Program-made: the position numbers and the translations under genes | Shown: positions 28,817 through 37,717 of the stretch, in pieces | How the letters are laid out: every line of letters begins with the position of its first letter | Position numbering within the stretch: position 1 is the first letter of the stretch | Notes under the pieces: model-generated | Seen by the model: the letters and a program-made list of their open reading frames with translations, nothing else | What the model was told of the DNA's origin: nothing | Databases searched by the model: none | NCBI RefSeq assembly: GCF_900106535.1 | Contig: NZ_FNOH01000001.1 | Span: 992,001 to 1,056,000, forward strand | Direction of reading: 5' to 3' | DNA: 64,000 nucleotides | Source of the DNA: Myxococcus xanthus | Lineage (GTDB): Bacteria; Myxococcota; Myxococcia; Myxococcales; Myxococcaceae

Positions 28817-29284
28817 TCACGGGGCGGGTGAGGCGCGGGCTTCCTCGCAGAACAGCAGCTCCGCCTGGCCTCCCGTGCGTCCCACGAGCACGGCGACCTT
28901 TCCGTAGGCGCGGCCGAAGCGTCCGGCCTCCTCGCGGGGAAGCCCGGGGACGAAGAGGCTCTGCTCGCACCAACTGCCGTCATCCGCCTCGCCCAGCGCG
29001 GGGGCGGCCCCCCAACCCCCGGCGACGAGCTGCGCGACCATGCGCTCCTGCGCGCGGCGGTTCTCCTCGCCGCTCCGCCACTGCGAGCCGGGATTCCACG
29101 CCGTCAGGAAGGCCCACTCGCGGTGGCCGCGCGCCGCAAGCGTTGCGTCCAGCGCCGGGTGCAAGGCGCCCGCCCGCAGGATTTGCTCGACACCACCCGT
29201 GCTGGAATGGGGCCGGATGATGTAGCGCGTCGCCGCGTAGGCCGTCGCCAACCGCTCGCGTTCGTGGTGGCTCATTCCGCTCAT
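28817..29284 (-). CDS. DUF3293 domain protein
   Basis: A 155-residue soluble protein. The core TAWNPGSQWRSGEENRRAQERMVAQLVAGGW, then SWCEQSLFVPGLPREEAGRFGRAYGKVAVLVG, matches the DUF3293 pattern (AWNP, ENR, later W-x-E-x-S and GRAYGK). Its function is unknown. The ATG at 29284 (MSGMSHHERERL) is chosen; the frame continues upstream to 29491 but that part looks non-coding (Arg-rich, no family match). It is convergent with the small lipoprotein gene, with 64 bp between them. Confidence 0.75.
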   Translation of the reverse strand: MSGMSHHERERLATAYAATRYIIRPHSSTGGVEQILRAGALHPALDATLAARGHREWAFLTAWNPGSQWRSGEENRRAQERMVAQLVAGGWGAAPALGEADDGSWCEQSLFVPGLPREEAGRFGRAYGKVAVLVGRTGGQAELLFCEEARASPAP

Positions 29285-29507
29285 GATGCGCCGCGTGCCC
29301 TCCGGGGAAAATCGGGTTTCGGATGATTCAATGTGAATGTTCGATTCCGTTCGACGCCCATGCCCCCGCTTCGTTCCGGAACGGAATGAACGGCTTCGGA
29401 GGGGAACAGGCTTCGTCGTTCTGTTGCGGTCGTGTCGCGTCGCGACGACAGCGACATCGAATACTGAGAGACGCACCGTGTTCCGGCGCACCCTGCCGGA
29501 GCACGGC

Positions 29508-30944
29508 TCAGTGCGTGGACCGCACCCCGCCCGTCACTCGTTTCACCGTGCGGCCCGCGGGAAGCGTGTCACCGGGCTGCACGCCGTTGATGATGGACAG
29601 CTCCTCCACGGGGATGGTGGACGGGTGCTGCTCGTTGAACTGCTGCAACGTCATGGGTGACGTCACCTTCGCCAGTTCAATCCGTGCGGGCTGGACGGCC
29701 AGCGCCGACGCATCCGTCAGCTCGCCGAAGCTGGAGAAGGTGGCGCGGAAGGCGTCCTCGTAGGCGGGAAGCTGCTGCGCGCCGGTGTAACCCAGGAGCT
29801 GCAGCGTGGTGCCGCCCTGGGACACGAAGGCCGTGACGCCGGCGATGACGCCCTGCTCCGTCTGCGCCTGGAAGAACGCGGTGCCCTGCGGGAATCCCGT
29901 GGGCGCCGCGCTCACCGGCTGGATGCCTTCCTGCGCGAGGAAGCGCCGCATCGCCTCCTGCGGCGCGATGTTGCCGATGGGCACCAGCCCGACGATGGCG
30001 TCCTCCTGCGGGCTGATGCCCGCCACCTGCTGCGGCTGGTTCGCCGTCTTCCAACCCTGGGGGAAGGTGAGCTGGAAGCGCAGTCCCGGGTGCATGAAGA
30101 CGTTGCCCCGGAAGAAGCCCTGCCGCGGGTCGTCGCCGTAGGCCATGCCCTGGAGCATGGCGAGGTATTCCTCCCGGCCATCCTTGAGTTGGTTGAAGTC
30201 CACGTTGGCTTTCGCGGCGCGCTCCTTCGCTGTCTTCACGCGGTCGCCCGGGTCGGGGTGGGTGGACAGCCACGTGGGGAGGCTCTGTCCGCCCGCGGCC
30301 TTGCCCACGCGGTCCAGGGTGGCGAAGACGTTGGCCGCCTGGCGCACGTCGTAGCCGCCTTTCAGCATGTACTTGAAGCCCAGTTCGTCCGCCTGGCGCT
30401 CGTCGTCGCGGCCGTACTTGAGGAACAGCAACTGGAGCCCGGCGGCGGCCAGGCCCCCGAAGCGGGCCACGTCCTCGCTGAGCACGCTGCCCAGCAGCAG
30501 GCCCGCCTGGGCGAGCTGCGCCTGGGACATCTGTTCCACGGAGTGCCGTGCGGTGATGTGGGCGATTTCGTGCCCCAGCACGGAGGCCAGCTCCGCCTCG
30601 GAGTTCATCGCGGTGAGCAGGCCTCGTGTCACGAACACGGGCCCTCCGGGGAGGGCGAAGGCGTTCACCACCGGGTCATCCACGGCTTGGATCGTCCAGG
30701 GCAGCTCCGGCCGTTCGGAGGCCTTCGCCATGGGCAGGCCCACCCGGGCGACGTATTCCTGAACCTTGGGCTCCTGGATGAGGCCAATGGACCCGCGCAC
30801 CTCCTCCGCGCTCTGCTTGCCCAGGGCAATCTCGTCCTGTTGGGAGACGAGCGACAGCATGCGCTTGCCGGTGGCGGGGTTGCGCACGCAGGTTGTCAGC
30901 GAGAGCAGGGCCAGCAGCGGCAGCAGCCGGAGTCGTGAAGTCAT
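29508..30944 (-). CDS. M48 family metalloprotease lipoprotein
   Basis: A 478-residue zinc metalloprotease with a lipobox (LTTC, Cys19). The HExxH motif is in VLGHEIAHITARHS, the downstream zinc-ligand Glu region is FLKYGRDDERQADELGFKYM, and TWLSTHPDPGDRV follows. It resembles BepA/YfgC-type periplasmic proteases that degrade misfolded outer-membrane proteins. The C-terminal 200 residues form a second domain, ending in a LysM-like segment (LSIINGVQPGDTLPAGRTVKRV). The ATG at 30944 begins MTSRLRLLPLLALLS. The much longer upstream frame is a shadow of the opposite strand. Confidence 0.9.
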   Translation of the reverse strand: MTSRLRLLPLLALLSLTTCVRNPATGKRMLSLVSQQDEIALGKQSAEEVRGSIGLIQEPKVQEYVARVGLPMAKASERPELPWTIQAVDDPVVNAFALPGGPVFVTRGLLTAMNSEAELASVLGHEIAHITARHSVEQMSQAQLAQAGLLLGSVLSEDVARFGGLAAAGLQLLFLKYGRDDERQADELGFKYMLKGGYDVRQAANVFATLDRVGKAAGGQSLPTWLSTHPDPGDRVKTAKERAAKANVDFNQLKDGREEYLAMLQGMAYGDDPRQGFFRGNVFMHPGLRFQLTFPQGWKTANQPQQVAGISPQEDAIVGLVPIGNIAPQEAMRRFLAQEGIQPVSAAPTGFPQGTAFFQAQTEQGVIAGVTAFVSQGGTTLQLLGYTGAQQLPAYEDAFRATFSSFGELTDASALAVQPARIELAKVTSPMTLQQFNEQHPSTIPVEELSIINGVQPGDTLPAGRTVKRVTGGVRSTH

Positions 30945-31091
30945 GGGGCCTTCCTGGTAGTGGTGGATGCGCAAATAGGTCAGCGGCGGCGAGGCGACCA
31001 CGGCGGGTGTGGGCGGGCCGTCACTGCTGGACAGTCGGGCGCGCGCATCCGGCCCGCTTCCGTTAGCTTCTCTTCGCGAGGAGGCGTTCGA

Positions 31092-31718
31092 ATGGATTCG
31101 GATTCGCTCGAAGCACGGATGGCGCGGCTGGAGCGCAGTTGCCGGCGGTGGCAGGGACTGACGTTCACCGCGCTCGCGTTGGCGGGACTGGGGCTGGGTG
31201 CGGCGGCGCTCCGGGGCGAAGACGTGTCCTCCGGGACGCTGGTGGCCTCCCGGCTGGTGCTCACGGACGCGCGCGGGCAGACACGGGCCACGCTGGATAC
31301 CGATGACCAGGGCAACGCGGGCCTGGTGCTGCGCGACGGCGAGGGCCGGCCCCGGGCGCTCCTGGGCGTGGGCGAGGACGGCTCGCCCCGGCTGCGCTTC
31401 TCCACCGCCGAGGGCCAGTCCCTGGCGGAGCTGATGGTGTACTCCGACGAGGCGCCACGCCTGACGCTGTCCACGCCCGGCGGCGGGGAGTTGTTCGCGG
31501 TGGGCCTTCAGGTGGATGGCTCGTCGCGGCTGGAGCTGTCGGACGCGGACGGACGGCCCCGGGCCATCCTGGGTGCGGACGAGCATGGCTCTCCCGGTCT
31601 GGTGCTGAGGGACCGCAAGGGGCTGCCACGCGTGGCGCTCCGGGTGTCGCCGTCGGATGGCGCCAGCCTGGTGGTGGAAGGCCAGGACGGCGCGGTGTTC
31701 CGCGCGCCCGGCGGCTGA
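31092..31718 (+). CDS. membrane-anchored protein with short beta repeats
   Basis: A 208-residue protein with a short coiled N-terminus (MDSDSLEARMARLERSCRRW), one membrane helix (GLTFTALALAGLGLGAAAL) and then about six repeats of roughly 20-30 residues of the type L-x-L-x-D-x2-G-x2-R-A-x-L (RLVLTDARGQTRATL, GLVLRDGEGRPRALLG, RLELSDADGRPRAILG, GLVLRDRKGLPRVAL). The repeats suggest a beta-solenoid-like exported domain. GGAGG lies upstream of the ATG at 31092. The function is unknown. It converges on the next gene with 8 bp between the stops. Confidence 0.7.
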   Translation: MDSDSLEARMARLERSCRRWQGLTFTALALAGLGLGAAALRGEDVSSGTLVASRLVLTDARGQTRATLDTDDQGNAGLVLRDGEGRPRALLGVGEDGSPRLRFSTAEGQSLAELMVYSDEAPRLTLSTPGGGELFAVGLQVDGSSRLELSDADGRPRAILGADEHGSPGLVLRDRKGLPRVALRVSPSDGASLVVEGQDGAVFRAPGG

Positions 31719-31726
31719 GCCGAGGG

Positions 31727-32212
31727 CTACAGCGTGGGCGGCACCACCTTGTAGCCGCGCTGAAGCAGCGGCGACAGGCGGTCGGAGATGTCCCAGGACT
31801 CCACCACCTTGCCGTCGCGCAGCCGGTACAGGGAGTGCCCTTGCAGCAGGAGGGGCTGGGGGGCCGGTGCGGTGGCCTTCCAGTGCGCGAGCACCAGGTC
31901 GCCGTCCGCCACCAGGTGGAGGATGTCGAACTTCAGCTCGGGGAACGTTTTGAAGCTGGCCTCCGCCTGCTGACGGATGAAGGCGGGCCCCACGGCGTTG
32001 AGGGGCGCGTCCTGGGAGCGGTCCACGAAGTCCTCGGCGATGAACTCCGGGATGCGGTCCAGCATGCGCAGGTTGTAGAGCTCCTCGGTGAGCTGCCGCA
32101 CCCGCTGTTTGTTCTGGGCCTCCAGGGCGGCCGCGCGCTCCACGGGAGACATCGTGGCGCAGCCCGACAGCCACCCGAGGGCGCACATCAGAATCGTCGT
32201 GTGTCGTGTCAT
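31727..32212 (-). CDS. SnoaL-like lipoprotein
   Basis: A 161-residue predicted lipoprotein with a lipobox (WLSGC). The rest fits the SnoaL/NTF2-like ester-cyclase fold: LYNLRMLDRIPEFIAEDFVDRSQ, FIRQQAEASFKTFPELKFDILHLVADGDLVLAHWKATA, LQGHSLYRLRDGKVVESWDISD. Proteins of this fold have varied small-molecule roles, so a precise function cannot be given. The ATG at 32212 begins MTRHTTILMCAL; a longer frame to 32266 adds 18 residues that would spoil the signal peptide. Confidence 0.75.
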   Translation of the reverse strand: MTRHTTILMCALGWLSGCATMSPVERAAALEAQNKQRVRQLTEELYNLRMLDRIPEFIAEDFVDRSQDAPLNAVGPAFIRQQAEASFKTFPELKFDILHLVADGDLVLAHWKATAPAPQPLLLQGHSLYRLRDGKVVESWDISDRLSPLLQRGYKVVPPTL

Positions 32213-32275
32213 GGCCCCACGATGCTGTGCATGGGGCGGGCAGGCGGGCAGTGCCGCCGGCCTCAAACGTTCACC

Positions 32276-34609
32276 TCATGGCGACAGGTGGCCCAATCCA
32301 ATGGGCGCGGCGAGGCAGGTGTCCGGTACTCCAAAGGCGTTCACCAGCGCCACCGCGTCCGGGCGGAGCTCGGCGCACAGCCGCGTCACCTCCTTGCGGA
32401 TGGCCTTCACCTTGGTGCCCTCCAGCCACCCGTGCTCCTGGAACCAGCCGTTGGCGGACTCCAGGCAGGACAGTCCGTAGAGGTCGCACAGGCGCCCCAG
32501 CACCGTCTTCAATCCGGGGTCCTTCACGTCCGCCACGCCCTTGAGGAACTGCTCCAGCACCAGCCGCTCCACGTGGGCGTGCGCCAGCTCCAGCAGGTGG
32601 ACCTGGACCTGGTTGAACGCCTCGAAGGCCTCCACGCCCGCGCTCAGCCGCTTGCGGATGCGCTTGGACACGGTGGCCAGCAGCTCCTCCTCGCGGAAGC
32701 GCAGCGCGCGCAGGTGGTAGTCGTTGTCGCGCAGGTGGTCGCTGTCGGTGCGCCGCGCGGCGAAGGGGTTGCGGTCCACCACGGCGGTGGCCCGGTCCGC
32801 CAGCAGCTTCAGCACGGCGAAGACGCGGTCGTCCTCGAAGCGCTGCCGGTAGCCGGTGAGCAGGCCCTTGGCGACCAACTGCATCAGCACCGTGTTGTCG
32901 CCCTCGAAGGTGGTGAACACGTCCGTGTCCGCCTTGAGCGCCGCCAGCCGGTTGGCCTGGAGGTAGCCCTGGCCGCCGCACGCCTCGCGCGCCTCCTGGA
33001 GGACGGCGGTGGTGTGCCAGGTGCTGTAGGCCTTGAGGCCGGCCGCCAGCGACTCCACCTCGCGCGCGTCCTCCTCGGTGCGCTTCACGTAGCGCTCCAC
33101 CAGGTACTCCAGCGCGAAGTCCATGGCGTACGTCTTGGCCAGGGGCACGAGCAGGCGCCGCTGGTGGGCCTGGTGGTCCAGCAGGCGGAACTCCTTGTCG
33201 CCGGCGGGGCCGAACTGGCGCCGCAGGTCGCCGTAGCGCACGGCGATGGTAAGCCCGCTCTTGGCCGCGCTCAGCGCCGCGGCGGCCACGCTCACCCGGC
33301 CCGCCACCAGTGTGCCCAGCATGGTGAAGAAGCGCTTGGAGTCGCCGGTGATGGCGCTGGTGTATTCGCCCTGCGCGTTCACCTGTCCGAAGCGGTCCAG
33401 CAGGTTCTCCCGCGGGACGCGGACGTGCTCGAACCAAATGCGGCCGTTGTCCACGCCGTTGAGGCCCATCTTCTCGCCGCAGTCCTCGATGCGAATCCCG
33501 GGCAGCACCTTCCCGGCCGGGTCGCGCAGTGGCACCAGCAGCGCGTGGACGCCCAGCACCCGGCCACCGACCTCGAGCTGCGCGAACACGGTGGCGATGC
33601 GCCCGTGCCGCGCGGCGTTGCCAATCCACTCCTTGCGCGCCGTCTCTGTTGGCGTGTGCACCACGAACTCGCCGGCCTCCGCGTCGTAGCGGGCCACCGT
33701 CTCCACGTCCCGGACGTTGGAGCCGTGGCCCAGCTCGCTCATGGCGAAGCAGCCGGGCAGCTCCAGCGAGGCCACCTGGGGCAGGTACTTCCGGTGGTGC
33801 TTCTCGGTGCCGAGGAAGAGGATGCTGGCGCCGAAGAGGCCGAAGTGGACGCCGGCCTTGATGACGAGGCTCAGGTCGAAATAGGCCAGCGTCTCGAAGG
33901 CGGTCACGAAGGCGCCCAGGTCCGCGCTCGTCTCATTGCCCGAGGGGAAGGCGATGCGCCCCAGTCCGTGGTCGGCCATGGCCTTGAGCCAGGCGAGCAC
34001 CTGGTCCCGGTACTTCGCCGTGTCGCGCGTGTCCGTGTAGCGGTAGGCCGGGTCCGCCAGCCACTGGCGCACCTGGGCGCGCGTCTCCGGATAGGTCCGG
34101 TCCAGCACGGCACGCAGCGCCTCCGGGTCGAAGGACGTGGGCGTGCCCTGTTCGGCGCGGCTGGGGGAAGCGGCGGGGACGAGCGCGCGGACGGCCTCGC
34201 TGCCGGAGACGCCCAGGGACTCCTCCAACTGCGCCAGCGCGCGCGTCAGCTCCGGCATGGGCGCGGGAAGGCCCTCGTCGCCGTTGCCCACCTGGGCGAG
34301 CCGCGCGCCCAGCTCGGCGAGGTTGTTGTGTTCGCTGTGGGACAGGCGCTCCGCGGTGCGGCGGATGTGCTCGCGCACCTGGGCCAGCTCACCGGGGCTG
34401 GGCGGCACCAGCGGGTCCAGCCAGCGTGCCAGCACGGTGTTGGCGCGCAGGTCCAGCCAGGGCTGCGCGCGGGCGGCGGAGCCCATGGCGCGAATCTCCT
34501 CCGGCGTGAGCTCCCCGTCCGTCCAGGCCACGTACAGCATGGGCACGAGCGGAGCGAGTCGGGGAAGGGACAGCAGCTCGTGGGCTGTCGGTCGGGTGTC
34601 ATCCACCAT
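32276..34609 (-). CDS. large acyl-CoA dehydrogenase/oxidase with TerB-like N-terminal domain
   Basis: A 777-residue flavoenzyme of fatty-acid beta-oxidation, closer to peroxisomal acyl-CoA oxidases than to 380-residue dehydrogenases. Visible core: YFDLSLVIKAGVHFGLFG, CFAMSELGHGSNVRDVETVARYD, WIGNAARHGRIATVFAQL, FGPAGDKEFRLLDHQAHQRRLLVPLAKTYAM, EACGGQGYLQANRL, TFEGDNTVLMQLVAKGL (catalytic-Glu region). Residues about 20-90 (APLVPMLYVAWTDGELTPEEIRAMGSAARAQ) look like a TerB-type helical domain (DGELTPEE). The ATG at 34609 (MVDDTRPTAHELLSL) is used; the frame upstream to 35410 is a shadow of the phospholipase D gene. Confidence 0.9.
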   Translation of the reverse strand: MVDDTRPTAHELLSLPRLAPLVPMLYVAWTDGELTPEEIRAMGSAARAQPWLDLRANTVLARWLDPLVPPSPGELAQVREHIRRTAERLSHSEHNNLAELGARLAQVGNGDEGLPAPMPELTRALAQLEESLGVSGSEAVRALVPAASPSRAEQGTPTSFDPEALRAVLDRTYPETRAQVRQWLADPAYRYTDTRDTAKYRDQVLAWLKAMADHGLGRIAFPSGNETSADLGAFVTAFETLAYFDLSLVIKAGVHFGLFGASILFLGTEKHHRKYLPQVASLELPGCFAMSELGHGSNVRDVETVARYDAEAGEFVVHTPTETARKEWIGNAARHGRIATVFAQLEVGGRVLGVHALLVPLRDPAGKVLPGIRIEDCGEKMGLNGVDNGRIWFEHVRVPRENLLDRFGQVNAQGEYTSAITGDSKRFFTMLGTLVAGRVSVAAAALSAAKSGLTIAVRYGDLRRQFGPAGDKEFRLLDHQAHQRRLLVPLAKTYAMDFALEYLVERYVKRTEEDAREVESLAAGLKAYSTWHTTAVLQEAREACGGQGYLQANRLAALKADTDVFTTFEGDNTVLMQLVAKGLLTGYRQRFEDDRVFAVLKLLADRATAVVDRNPFAARRTDSDHLRDNDYHLRALRFREEELLATVSKRIRKRLSAGVEAFEAFNQVQVHLLELAHAHVERLVLEQFLKGVADVKDPGLKTVLGRLCDLYGLSCLESANGWFQEHGWLEGTKVKAIRKEVTRLCAELRPDAVALVNAFGVPDTCLAAPIGLGHLSP

Positions 34610-34750
34610 GGTTGGCGCTCCTGGAGGCTTGAGGACGAGCGCAGTGTGGCCAGCCTGCCGCCGCGCGGCAACGGGAAGCACGCGTCGGGCCCGAGGCAGG
34701 CGGGCAGGCGCGGCATTCCAAGCGGAGGGAGGCATCCCTAGCTTGCCCGT

Positions 34751-35730
34751 ATGGATGAAATGCAGGAGCTGGAGGCGCTGATTCCCAAGCCCGGGGCGCT
34801 GGGCTTCTCGGGCAGCGTGGAGCGTGCGCGACATGAGATGCACGGGCCCTTCTCGCTGCCGCCGGGGCCGGAGGCCTTCTCCTTCGCGCTGTACCAGTCC
34901 ACGGGGGTGGGGCTGATTCCCGGACACGCGCTGGAGTTGCTGGAGAACGGCGCGGTCTTCGAGCGCATGCTGGCGGACATCCGCGCCGCCCAGAGCAGCG
35001 TCCATGTCCTGGTGTACATCTGGCGGCCCTGTGCGCTGTCGGACCGTGTCGTGGAGGCGCTGGTGGAGCGCGCCCGGGCGGGCGTGGCGTGCCGCGTGGT
35101 GGTGGACCCGGTGGGCAGCGAGGAGATTCGCGGCGACCGTGACTTCGACCAGAAGGTGGAGAAGGTGCTCACGGACGCTGGGGTGGAGGTCCACTACTTC
35201 CGGCTCCTGGCGGGCAAGGTGCTGGGCCGTCTTCTGGGGCGCAGTCACCAGAAGCTCGTCATCGTCGACGGGCGCATTGGCTACACGGGCGGCTTCGGCA
35301 TCTGGAAGGTGTGGGAAGGCGACGGCCTGAAGCCGGACGAGTGGCGCGACACGCACAGCCGCGTGGAGGGCCCCGAGGTGCGCCGGATGCAGTTGTCGTT
35401 CTCCCGGCACTGGCAGGAGTCGGGTGGCGGGTTGATTCCACCGAGCGCCTTTCCGGAAGCGGAACCCGCGGGCCCCTGCGCCGCGGGCTTCATCGACAGC
35501 GCGGGCAAGCTGGGCCTCACCGACGCGGAGCGATGGACTCGCTGTCGCTCAACAAGTTGAAGGAGGGCTCGCTCGTCATCCACGACGCGTCCTTCGTCCG
35601 CAAGCTGGCGCGGTGCTGGGCCAGGGACCTGCGGCACTCGAAGGAAATCACGCTGGAGAATGGGGGCCGCACCAATCCCTGGCGGCGGCTGGCCCGCCGG
35701 GCGACGCAGCTCGTGGGGCAGGACCGGTAG
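34751..35730 (+). pseudogene. phospholipase D/cardiolipin synthase-like gene with internal deletion
   Basis: The first frame (269 residues) begins MDEMQELEALIPKPG and holds the first HKD motif (SHQKLVIVDGRIGYTGG). It reaches FIDSAGKLGLTDAERW and then terminates after seven more residues. About 15 bases later another frame continues with MDSLSLNKLKEGSLVIHDASFVRKLARCWARDLRHSKEITLENGG, the usual C-terminal end of this family, finishing at 35730. The second HKD motif and about 110 residues between are missing. An internal deletion that also shifted the frame is the simplest account. A short single-HKD protein might still be made. The 3' end also occurs as a second copy at 44049-44096. Confidence 0.75.
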
Positions 35731-35732
35731 CG
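35685..35732. repeat. 48-bp direct repeat, left copy
   Basis: This 48-bp block starts GCGGCTGGCCCG and ends GACCGGTAGCG. It is identical to 44049-44096. It covers the last codons and stop of the phospholipase D gene. The two copies, in the same orientation, bracket an 8.3-kb gene block. Confidence 0.9.
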
Positions 35733-35765
35733 AGGGGAACAGCAGCCGGTTGAGCTCCCCTCGCT
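35729..35765. terminator. hairpin at the left island junction
   Basis: AGCGAGGGGA at 35729-35738 pairs with TCCCCTCGCT at 35756-35765 (ten bases, 17-base loop). It starts inside the phospholipase D stop codon and lies between the converging phospholipase D and LamG genes. The loop holds a 19-bp match to the nth gene (see findings). Confidence 0.5.
35740..35758. repeat. 19-bp match to the nth coding region, left copy
   Basis: CAGCAGCCGGTTGAGCTCC occurs here and at 44199-44217 inside nth, in the same orientation. A 19-base identity within 64 kb is not expected by chance, so this is read as a fragment of nth left behind at the junction. Confidence 0.75.
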
Positions 35766-35784
35766 GGCCCTGAGTCCGCGTGCC

Positions 35785-37353
35785 CTACTTGCCCTTGGCG
35801 AGAATCGCACCGAGGCTGGGGTCGAACCAGGCGACGCGGTTGGGCCCCACGGCAAGGCTCGTGATGTTGCCGTACCTGACGGCAAACGCTAGCGCCCACT
35901 GGCTCCCTCCTACCGGGAGCCGGAGGATGTCGTATGGACTCAGGTTCTCCGCGATGAAGAGGTCCGTTCCGTCGCTGGCGATACCCGTGGTGGCGTTCGA
36001 CGAATTCCAGAGGGATGAAGCAGGGCCGCCGGGCCTGGCTGCCTTCACGATGGTGCCGCCCGGCTGCATCCAGTAGAGATGATGACCATCCACTGCGAGG
36101 GGGCCAGCCAGGGCCGTCGTATAGAGAATGGCAGGCGTGCCGCCCTGGACCGGCATGTGGAGGATGGAGCCTCCCTGGGTCCAGAAGAGTTCCGCGCCAT
36201 CCGTGACGAGCTGGCCAATCCCCGATAGCCCCGAGGCCAGGGAGGTGATGCTCCCGCCATTGACGGGCATCTTGAAGATGGCCTTGTCGTCCTCGACCCA
36301 GTAGACAAACGTGGCATCCGTGGTCACGGCGCTCGGGTTTTCGCGGCCGGAGGCGAGCACCTGCGCTCTACCCGTGGAGAGCGACGCCTTCATCACCTGG
36401 CCGTTGGTTCGTTTCTCGACCCAGTACACGCTCGTGGTGTCCGCGGCCATGCCCGCGACGTCCGTTCGCCCGTCGATGACTACGTGCTCCGTGCCAGGCG
36501 CCATCACGGTATCCGGGCCAGCCTGGTAGCTGGCGGTGAGGTCATTCGACGACAGCGCAGCGCCGTGAACGCGGAACTCGGAGATCGAGCCCTTGAAGAA
36601 TGGATCCGCGGAATAGGCGGAACGACCCAACCACGCATTCGCGAGCGTGCCCAGGCTCGCCGGAGTGAGCGCGGTAGGGGTGGTGGTCTGAGCCACCTGC
36701 ATGCCGTCGATGTACAGGCGGTTGACCCTCGCGACGCTGTCCATGGTCACGGCGACGTGCGTGAGTGCGCCCGTTGGGAACCCGGTTGCACTGGTGGCCT
36801 GCTCCTCTCCACTGATGGCCGGGCTGAAGATGCTGAAGCGTGGCGCATCGACCGCCGGCCCCGAGTCGAAGCCGCCATTGCGCGGGGTGAGGACCAGGGA
36901 CTTGTTCCAAACGCCATCGTTGAAGTCGAAGATGCGCGCCCACGTCTGCCCCGAGGCGGAATCCCACTTCACCCACGCCTCGAAGGTCGCATCCTGGAGG
37001 CTGGCGAGGGTCCCGGTGATGGGCAGGTTCACATAGGCCCCCGCTCCGCTCAGAATCACCTCGCCATTGACGGTCGTGGCACCCCCCTCGAGCGTGGCAT
37101 GCGCCGCGCTCACCGAGTCGGTCCCGCCGGCGGTGAAGCTGTAGCGGTGGAGGAGGCTCGAACCGCCCATCGTCAGGCCCGCACGCGAACTGCTCAACGC
37201 GTCTTGCTCAAGCTGGAGTTGCTGCTCGGGCGTGCACCCCACCAGACCGAGGACTCCCGCCAACATGGCGGAAACCTTCGTAGCCTGGCGGAGTGCGTCC
37301 CACCCTCCGCGCGGCTTGGAGTTTCGCGAGCTGAATTCGGACATTGTTCTCAT
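35785..37353 (-). CDS. LamG and beta-propeller lipoprotein
   Basis: A 522-residue predicted lipoprotein with a twin-basic start (MRTMSEFSSRNSKPRGG), hydrophobic core and lipobox (GLVGC). Residues about 68-260 form a LamG/concanavalin A-like domain (LLHRYSFTAGGTDSVSAAHATLEGG, TFEAWVKWDSASGQTWARIFDF, GALTHVAVTMDSVARVNRLYIDG, FKGSISEFRVHGAALS). Residues about 275-520 repeat a propeller-type unit (VYWVEKRTNGQVMKASLSTG, VYWVEDDKAIFKMPVNGG, LFWTQGGSILHMPVQGG, LYWMQPGGTIVKA). The ATG at 37353 follows AGGTGA. It probably acts at the cell surface; the ligand is unknown. It is divergent from the kinase gene, and both lie in the island. Confidence 0.75.
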   Translation of the reverse strand: MRTMSEFSSRNSKPRGGWDALRQATKVSAMLAGVLGLVGCTPEQQLQLEQDALSSSRAGLTMGGSSLLHRYSFTAGGTDSVSAAHATLEGGATTVNGEVILSGAGAYVNLPITGTLASLQDATFEAWVKWDSASGQTWARIFDFNDGVWNKSLVLTPRNGGFDSGPAVDAPRFSIFSPAISGEEQATSATGFPTGALTHVAVTMDSVARVNRLYIDGMQVAQTTTPTALTPASLGTLANAWLGRSAYSADPFFKGSISEFRVHGAALSSNDLTASYQAGPDTVMAPGTEHVVIDGRTDVAGMAADTTSVYWVEKRTNGQVMKASLSTGRAQVLASGRENPSAVTTDATFVYWVEDDKAIFKMPVNGGSITSLASGLSGIGQLVTDGAELFWTQGGSILHMPVQGGTPAILYTTALAGPLAVDGHHLYWMQPGGTIVKAARPGGPASSLWNSSNATTGIASDGTDLFIAENLSPYDILRLPVGGSQWALAFAVRYGNITSLAVGPNRVAWFDPSLGAILAKGK

Positions 37354-37717
37354 GGCTTTCACCTGAAGAGGGGCAAGGGAGCGGCAATGCGTGGTGGAAT
37401 CACCAGGCGCCAGTCTGTGTTTGCACCTCTCGTGCCCACTCGAGCTTCGCTTCCGAATCGGACCGCTCACGCTTCCATCAAGGGGCGTGGCGCGTCTCCG
37501 CCAGCGCACGCGTTGGTAGGGTGATTGCGCCCCAGGGGGATGTCTCGACAGTCCGGCGACATGCCGGCGACATGCCGCGAGCACTCCTTGGACCGAAGCG
37601 GACCCCGTGTCTCTTCTGAGAAGAGACCTCGTGATATAGGAACGACCGGGGAGCGCGGGGCCCTTCAACTGAGACGGCCGCTGGCTTTGCGCGCCGCTCT
37701 CTTTGAGGTGCCCATCG
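37354..37717. other. 364-bp divergent control region in the island
   Basis: No gene is recognised. It lies between the divergent LamG lipoprotein and kinase genes and must hold both promoters. A candidate sigma-54 promoter for the kinase lies at 37514-37528. Confidence 0.45.
37514..37528 (+). promoter_or_regulatory. candidate sigma-54 promoter upstream of kinase-TPR gene
   Basis: TGGTAGGGTGATTGC has GG and GC dinucleotides ten bases apart, as -24/-12 elements require; TTGC matches fully and TGGTAG matches TGGCAC in part. It lies 190 bp upstream of the kinase start. A sigma-54 activator is encoded in the same island, which makes the site worth noting. The match is incomplete. Confidence 0.3.
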
